Shown here one piece after another: positions 58,401 through 64,000 of a stretch of DNA of 64,000 bases (its first letter is position 1; the number at the start of each line of letters is the position of its first letter). The notes under the pieces were generated by a model. The model did no database searches. It worked only from the letters and a program-made list of their open reading frames with translations, and was not told the origin of the DNA. The position numbers and the translations under genes are program-made. Source of the DNA: Cheiracanthium punctorium (lineage: Eukaryota > Arthropoda > Arachnida > Araneae > Cheiracanthiidae); contig JAWZYV010012396.1 of assembly GCA_038373885.1 (NCBI GenBank), positions 1,302,001 to 1,366,000 of the forward strand, read 5' to 3'.

Positions 58401-60969
58401 TTTTGGAACATAAGGACGTTTCGGAGCAAGTTAAAACACTGCCAGAATCTCTTCCAGATTCTGTGCACCTAATACTGTCCCCAGATGCACTGCCTCGAGA
58501 CAATAGAGGAGGTGTGCCAGATGTCGGAGGAGGTGGCGGCAACTCGAAGAACTGTCTTCGTAACTCTGCCGTCATCGAAGAGGTAGACGTCCTGGCACTC
58601 TGCGTGGGACTCTTTTGGCCAGCAAGTGTCACAACAGCCGTTGATGTGTAGAGATTTGGGTCAGTTTGGGATGTTTCGGCAGCACCTGTTGGACTTGTCG
58701 AAGCAGCAGAGGAAACACCGGAAGACTCAGAAAGGGAAGATGTTCCTTGCTTTCTTTCGAGTGTTCCATGTAAAAAGCTTTGATTTAATTGTAGATTAGC
58801 AGGGACATTTTTCCTAGGAGGAGGAACTGGCAACAAACCTTCCTTCCAAGCAGCATCAGACACTGACTCGTCATCTGTTGAGCGCAGCAGGGAACTGCAG
58901 TGGCTTGCTTCTGAGACAGCTGGGGATGAGGATAGGGAAGCACGAGCATCCTGCACTCTCATGTGAGTGGTGGACTGACCCGATTTAGACACATCTCCAT
59001 TTGGCTTGGCTTCAAGGTACTGATTAGTAACACAGGGGTATAAGGGAGATTTCTTGAAGACAGAATCATCCGAAAGGAGTATTTCAGGATAGTCATCATC
59101 AGACATGACACTAGGATACAGTAGATCATCTAGATGCAAAATCAAACAACATTACCTATACAAATTTATTTCATAAAAAAATTAAAAAAAACATATCTAA
59201 AGATACTTTTTTAAAACTTGAATTCTAAAATAACTTAAACACATATTTTTAATGTAATTCAAAGGCATGCAGTGATGTGCCAGCTGAAACTAAATTATGG
59301 AGTAAGGGGGGGGGGAGCATTTTGGTAGCAAAATAGAGCTGTGAAATCTAATTTTTGGATAAACTTAGAGCAGCAATAAATTCATTTATGTTTATGTTCA
59401 CTAAAAAATCCCCAAAGTGTTGTGGACAAAACATTAGTATGGATTAACAACTAGATAGACTGTCCAAATAACCTCGATGATGAAGAAAATGCAGCTGTTG
59501 CCATTCCTCAATTTAACTACCAGAACATGGCAGTTGATCGTTCACCAAACACATGCCACAGAGCTAAAAAACTATTTCGACAACAGATGGTTTATATGGC
59601 ATTTTTTTTCAGCATTGGGCAGTCTGTACAGTTGTCCTTCTATATATCAATGACATGAACAGTGATGTTAAGGTTGAAAATGTCTGGTGGTCACATTCAT
59701 ACGACCGGGAACTGTAAAACTGTGCTAGCTCAAAAACAAATAGCTTAGTTTTACCTGAAGAATGAGTAACATCTGAATTTTGGTGAGATGATTCCATTTC
59801 TTGGCTTTTGTCAGAATGCAGATAACCAGGGATAGGATAATCATCAATGTCTCTGAGACCACGGCGATGTTCTACCTCCGTGTGTTCTTCTACATCACTC
59901 GTTTGACTGGACCCAGATATTGTTCGAGTCAGAGGCTTACCAGCTAGGAAAGATGAACACAAAAGTTTACAAAAATAAAGAGAGAGAAAGGAACACAATA
60001 TTTAAAAAAAAAATCTTTTCATTTCTGCTTCTTAAAATTTAGTTTCCTTATTGGTATATTTAATCAATTAATAATAAAAAGTTCTAATTTACAGCTGTCA
60101 AGGCTAAGGAGCCAAAAGATCACAGTTAAACATATTTTATAAACATTCAACAGAATTATCAGATTCTCATTTCATTATTTATCATAATTTATGCATAGAT
60201 TACAAGCCCTTTATGGAAAATAGATGATTTCAGATCTTTTTAAAAGCCACATAAAAATATGAAAAAAATACATAAAAATATAATCAAAAATATGAATATA
60301 ATATCAAAGAAATAAAAAATAAAATACGCCATACCTCTGTATCTCAGTGACTTAGATTTAATTTTATGTACACATGATTCATCTGTTTGACTAGATGAGG
60401 TTTTAGGAGAGCCAAAAATCTCATAGGCATGAGTTATAAGCAATTCAATGACGCGTGTTTGATGAACAGTGTCAACTAAGGAACTAAGAGATGCACTTCC
60501 TTCACTGTAAGAACAAAAATATATATGTTAAAATTTATATGAGGGAAGAAATAGAAAAGAAACATGTAAAAAGAATTTAAACTTTAATAAAATAAAAAAG
60601 TTAACATCAATAAATCATTTAATTCAAGAACTTATGAATAGTCTAAATACTAAAATGAAGACTGCTGCAGAAATAACTACGCACACATATATATATATAT
60701 ACATAAGTTAATAAATAATTTATTGTTTAAAGTTGGTAAATTTAAATCTAGTACATCATTACAAATCTAAACAATAACTATTATTACTGCTCAAATAAAC
60801 TGTTTTTTGTGTATTTATACAGATACAATATAAACAAGAAATCTTAAATAATAAAGTATTTCTAATAAGCATGTATTTCCAACATTACCTGGTCCTGAGC
60901 AGTGTTGGTCCAAAAACGATACCTAAATTACTGGGTGGCATATTGTTATGATCTGAATGTTCAGACACT
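55048..60969 (-). CDS. RhoGAP protein of the ARHGAP29/ARHGAP45/GMIP family, 3' six exons (5' part beyond window)
   Basis: Six exons (60889-60969, 60335-60504, 59755-59943, 58332-59129, 57018-57114, 55048-55435) join in frame with GT-AG introns to encode 573 residues plus a stop. Residues 1-76 are the end of a RhoGAP domain: SNLGIVFGPTLLRT is the conserved block of the fold, and SLSSLVDTVHQTRVIELLIT is the last helix region as in the HMHA1/ARHGAP29/GMIP group. Residues 85-573 are low-complexity, Ser/Thr/Asp-rich, with PxxP runs LPVPPPRKN and FFELPPPPPTSG that could bind SH3 domains. By family knowledge these proteins carry F-BAR, C1 and RhoGAP domains and stimulate GTP hydrolysis by Rho GTPases near membranes; the F-BAR, C1 and catalytic Arg parts must lie past 64000. 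No stops or frameshifts are seen. The family call is firm; which vertebrate paralogue it matches is not. Confidence 0.88.
55436..57017 (-). other. Intron e-f
   Basis: Contains a fragment (about 56050-56340) related to the repeat at 47766-48075, a perfect hairpin TTTCCGTC-TTTT-GACGGAAA at 56470-56489, and at 56510-56660 a minus-strand frame with SDDCGIIPGDYKMVCASP that I do not recognise and that has no splice support. The rest is AT-rich. Confidence 0.55.
57018..57114 (-). CDS. RhoGAP gene exon e
   Basis: 97 nt after GCATTTTGCCTGCAG, donor TTAAG|GTCAGC. Only one frame is open and it is the one required by both neighbours: HSGKLRGSSISYASTADSFS, then NAACGKEDRL. Disordered. Confidence 0.85.
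57115..58331 (-). other. Intron d-e
   Basis: AT-rich, with no repeat edge I can identify. A stretch at 57770-57850 is slightly richer in G+C (TTGGGCCTTTCGCC). No coding. Confidence 0.5.
58332..59129 (-). CDS. RhoGAP gene exon d (large, disordered)
   Basis: 798 nt after GATTTTGCATCTAG, donor CTAG|GTAATTG. 265 codons without a stop, starting DLLYPSVMSDDDYPEIL; contains LPVPPPRKN, a Ser/Thr run around SSLSESSGVSSAASTS, LRRQFFELPPPPPTSG and a Cys/Ser-rich end (SLCSKTSSFSECGD). Codon use and composition contrast with the AT-rich introns. Confidence 0.9.
59130..60334 (-). other. Introns c-d (59130-59754) and b-c (59944-60334)
   Basis: No repeats recognised beyond a G-run near 59307-59317. The range spans exon c, listed separately. 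Non-coding. Confidence 0.5.
59755..59943 (-). CDS. RhoGAP gene exon c
   Basis: 189 nt after GTGTTCATCTTTCCTAG, donor TCAG|GTAAAAC. Encodes GKPLTRTISGSSQTSDVEE and DIDDYPIPGYLHSDKS, acidic and Ser-rich, predicted disordered. Its splice phases match both neighbours. Confidence 0.88.
60335..60504 (-). CDS. RhoGAP gene exon b (end of GAP domain)
   Basis: 170 nt after the acceptor TTTTTGTTCTTACAG, donor GAG|GTATGG. Reads EGSASLSSLVDTVHQTRVIE, then HAYEIFGSPKTSSSQTDES and a basic stretch KIKSKSLRYR. Phase 1 in, 1-nt overhang out. Confidence 0.92.
60505..60888 (-). other. Intron a-b
   Basis: Plain AT-rich intron with an (AT)n run near 60687. No coding sequence seen. Confidence 0.5.
60889..60969 (-). 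CDS. RhoGAP gene exon a (GAP core)
   Basis: 81 nt between TTTTATTTTTTCAG and GTAATGTT. One base completes the preceding codon, 26 codons follow (VSEHSDHNNMPPSNLGIVFG onward, ending LLRT), and two bases carry over. It is too short to appear as a long ORF but has the most conserved RhoGAP block. Confidence 0.92.
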
Positions 60970-61606
60970 CTGAAAAAATAAAATACTCAAAATTACTCAT
61001 GTGAAACAGAAGTTACATTTTATTTTGAAAGCAAATTACTATTTCAAAATAAAAAAACTTTTCAAATTCCAAAAATAAATTCTAGTAAAATGAATTCTGC
61101 ATGCTTCCCACTCATTTCTTGATATAAAAAATAAGGCCTTTTTAAAGCTATTTCTTAAAATATCAAGACAAATAATCAAATACACTCCAATACAATTACC
61201 TTGTACATCTCCTTAATAATACTACATTTCATGTCTTTTAAAGTATTAGCCCTTCCCTTCTCACTTCTGTGATATTTCCGGGCTGGAGAGTTCAAAAGTT
61301 ATGCACCAGAAAGATTAGAACATTTCAATTCTTATGCATGGAAATTCTTTTTATATCAAAATGTTTACAATCTTAGAATAATGCACATATTGAACATACA
61401 CTTATTTTTTTTAAATAAAAGGTAATTTTATGACCGTTTCCTTGAAAATAATATGATCTTTAAGGGGTTAAAGTGTATTTGAGTTTAAAGCAATCATTGT
61501 GTTTTAATCAGTTACAATTATGTTATGTTATATATTTATCTCGTATAACTTTTTTTCCCTCCCTCCCCAACTCCGGCGAAAGATAAACGAATCATGGAAC
61601 TAGGCT

Positions 61607-61787
61607 CAGACTGGCTGCTTTGGGAGTCAGGCTAGAGACTGAAAATAAGGCCCTTACTAGGGAATTTAGAGGGAAAAGAATATTTGAAAATTATGCTTAT
61701 GTGCCTAAAAACCATAATGAACTATTTTAAAGCTGTTGGAGTCACTGACTCTAAGGGGGCCCTCTGGAGTCCTCTGCTATGCCACTG
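61607..61787. mobile_element. hAT-like MITE (GGGCCCC-rich), copy 2
   Basis: Runs from CAGACTGGCTGCTTTGGGAG to CCTCTGCTATGCCACTG and is the reverse complement of the 916-1122 family. Non-coding. No target duplication found. Confidence 0.62.
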
Positions 61788-63339
61788 TGCAAAGGCGTAA
61801 GATTACTGAGAAATAAATAATTAAATGACTCAAATTGTAAAGTAGTATATTCATTTTTGGGGGTCCTTGTGGGCCACCTTGAGCTGGGGGGCCCTCAGCA
61901 ATCGCCGACCGGGCCAACTATCCGGGTAAAACAATCTGATCTGGCCAGTTTGGGCCTGCACGGAACAAGGAAGCGCAGTGCAGAAAGAGAAAATATCTCC
62001 CCTGCCCCTTTATCTCCCTCTCCATAGAGAGAGTAGAATGCAAATAACATAGCTAGCTTCCTATACAATTTGCCCCCTACCCCAGCTTGCATTAGAAAAA
62101 AAAAAAAAAAAAAATCACAGGAAAAGTTAAGATGAAATGATAATTTAAGGCTTTTACAATTTTTTTAAAGACTTTTAGAGTAAAAATAAGGCTTTTTTAA
62201 GGAACCCTGGGCGAGAGTTTATCATAGTTAATCAACTTATAGCCTAAAAAGTCATGTCATCTATAATGCAAATTAAGAAACTTGATAGCATTTTACCTTT
62301 AACTCTCAAGGGTCATTGCGAGATTTCTTGATAAATATGGAGCCATTGTAATAGTGCGGTAACAACAAATAATACCATCACAAGAAAAGAATTAATAACA
62401 GTTTCAAAGAGTAAAACTTTCATAATTACTTAAAAAATAATTTTCAAAATGCATTTCTATTTGTTATAATTTGGTATATGCTTCTACCCATAGATTAACT
62501 TTTAAGCACATAAGATATTTTATTTAACAAAAAATCAAAAACTCAAATTCAATTGAAAGAAATTGAAAGTGTCAAAACAAAAACTTATGAGACAGCCTTG
62601 TTTAATGGTGACTTCAAAAAAATAAGACTGTGTGTACACATATATATGTAATATAAAAAAAAAAAAACCTTTAGGCTTTTTATATTAAGCTTTCCAAATT
62701 CATATTTGTATTTGTCCCTATTATTAATCTTATTCTCAAAACGAAGGCAGTTTGCTGGCCTTTTCCCAGCCAACATGAGTCTAAAGTCTTTTCCCTTTAA
62801 AAATCCAGCTGACATGGTTTTTCCTGGTAGACTTTGAGACTGCCTTGTCTAAATTACTATGGCCAATCACACCTATTAAAACACCTGCTCTTACCCAATT
62901 AGCCACGTGTTATTATGTATCGCAGGGAATCTTTACAACCTTCAGTACCTCATCCTGGTTAATTTAAATACAGCTGCATGCTGAACTCTGTGGTTTTCTT
63001 TCTTTCTTTTTACGAGGCTTAGAAAAAACACATATTTTATTCGTACAAATTCTGGGGCTGCGTTCCCAATGACAAAACTATGCTACAATGTGCGTAACAG
63101 GTCAGGGTTGAAGACCACCGGTGGAGCACATGAAGGAATCGGAGCGCATTGCATATGACTCGTGGGACTTTATTCCATGACCATTGACCTCTGACCAGAC
63201 GTGGGATGTAACGCCCGCTACAGCTGGAATTTAGGAAGGCTCCTGGCATTGGCACATCTCACAGCTCCTGTTGCTTCCAATGATTATTTATTAAAATTAA
63301 ACGTTTTTAAGGGTGCAGACTGTCCTGCCGGTTTGCGAT

Positions 63340-63358
63340 GGGGGGGGGGGGGGGGGGG
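63340..63358 (+). repeat. G19 homopolymer
   Basis: Nineteen consecutive G, able to form G-quadruplex-type structure and prone to length change or assembly error. Confidence 0.95.
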
Positions 63359-63495
63359 AAGGGTAGCCCCCACTAGCCGTCAGTCCTTCACTAAGATGCA
63401 ATTGAGAATTAACAGATATTTTTATTGTCGTGGCATAAGTTACACAGCAGTTTATAAGCAGTCTGGATTATATAAAAAGCAAGGGTAGAGTGGGG

Positions 63496-63532
63496 AAAAA
63501 AAAAAAAAAAAAAAAAAAGAGAGAGAGAGAGA
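63496..63532. repeat. Poly-A plus (GA)n tract
   Basis: About 23 A followed by seven GA repeats, at the inner edge of the right arm of the long inverted-repeat element. Confidence 0.9.
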
Positions 63533-64000
63533 GTCCAGCATGCAGCTGTAAATGGGCATAAAGCACTGAAGATTGGAGACAAAGATTCCCTCTATACGTA
63601 ATAACATGTGACTAACTGTGTAGAAGCAGGGGGTTTTAATAGGGTTGGTTGGCCATAGTAATTTAGACAAAGTGGAGTCAAAGTCTACGAGGAAAAACTA
63701 TGTGTGCCGGATTTTTAGAGGGAAAACTTTAGACTCATATTGGCTCCGACAAGGCAAGCAAACTGCCTTTGTTTTGAGAACAAGATTAATAATAGTGATA
63801 AATACAAATATGAATTTGGAAAACTTAATGTAAAAAGACTAAAAGGGGGTTTTAATATTACATTTATGCATATATATATATTGTCGAATTCACATGGCTT
63901 TCTTGTCAGTCCATTAAAATTACACATTTTTTTCCCAACACTTCACTTAAACATATTTCCCATGAAAGTGGGGTAAAATATCTCAATAACATTGAAATTT

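Larger units (their letters stand above)
62605..63915. mobile_element. Long terminal-inverted-repeat element in the RhoGAP intron
   Basis: Arms of about 400 bp (about 62605-63010 and 63510-63915) are reverse complements: CCAAATTCATATTTGTATTT, CTATTATTAATCTT, AAGGCAGTTTGC, GAGTCTAAAGT, GACTTTGA, TTGTCTAAATTACTATGGCC and ACAGCTGCATGCTG occur in both. The spacer of about 500 bp is unique, contains a G19 run and no transposase. The short ORFs LCFENKINNSDKYKYEFGKL and its partner on the other strand are just the two arms. Class unassigned. Confidence 0.75.
60970..64000 (-). other. Upstream intron of the RhoGAP gene (incomplete)
   Basis: The next exon should end with a two-base overhang and encode the middle of the RhoGAP domain. 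I did not find it, so this intron probably runs past the window edge. It holds a hAT-like MITE, a G/C-rich scrap at 61855-61960 and a long inverted-repeat element. Confidence 0.5.

Noticed and set aside
58304..58651. 115-codon plus-strand ORF
   Set aside because: Antisense shadow of the large RhoGAP exon, whose frame is supported by splice sites and phases.
61195..61260. Upstream RhoGAP exon
   Set aside because: A donor-like TACAAG|GTAATT and a short open frame exist on the minus strand, but the translation does not resemble a RhoGAP domain and the required phase is not met convincingly.
62585..63976. Two related ORFs on opposite strands as a gene pair
   Set aside because: They are the two arms of one inverted-repeat element; similarity is at DNA level and the frames stop at the arm edges.

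Overview
This is a eukaryotic, AT-rich and very repeat-dense window, most likely from an arachnid and probably an araneoid spider. The inference rests on three things: spliced genes with GT-AG introns, a Tc1-like transposase of the type I associate with spider genomes, and the mix of Helitrons, hAT-type MITEs, tRNA-derived SINEs and decayed Ty3/Gypsy. Nothing looks bacterial: no operons, no ribosome binding sites and no long gene-like ORFs apart from one transposase and one spliced gene.

The only host gene I can support is on the minus strand at 55048-60969. Six consecutive exons with matching phases encode the end of a RhoGAP domain and a long disordered, Ser- and Pro-rich C-terminal tail. 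The sequence fits the ARHGAP29 / ARHGAP45 (HMHA1) / GMIP family. The 5' exons lie beyond position 64000. Its introns hold a hAT-like MITE and a long inverted-repeat element.

The rest is a stack of mobile elements, many with boundaries readable to the base. 1-1470 is a dead Tc1/mariner-superfamily transposase relic interrupted by up to three smaller elements. 2033-4102 is a minus-strand Helitron with a MITE inside it. 5865-6245 is a tandem repeat of about 130 bp. hAT MITEs with perfect 8-bp target duplications sit at 434-636, 9787-10171, 17309-17593 and 50391-51320. 18755-19262 is a TA-flanked inverted-repeat element. 20564-21810 is a Ty3/Gypsy retrotransposon reduced to two short LTRs, integrase remnants and the polyprotein C-terminus. 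21921-22103 may be a stray fibronectin-III-like exon. 27605-35490 holds three copies of a composite repeat with long inverted arms; one copy carries a complete Helitron at 27901-29371, and another copy shows its empty site. 36880-38604 is an element with internal subrepeats. 38610-46889 is a Helitron cluster with head-to-tail junctions and nesting; it contains a full-length Tc1 element (38690-40098) with an intact 346-residue DD34E transposase.

Some less repetitive, more GC-rich non-coding blocks (5150-5760, 12890-13370, 14990-15260, 23400-23960) may be regulatory; two of them resemble each other. I found no CRISPR array, no toxin, no viral genome and no convincing new multi-gene system. The value of the window lies in its nested transposon structures, above all the Helitrons with paralogous empty sites and the apparently intact Tc1.
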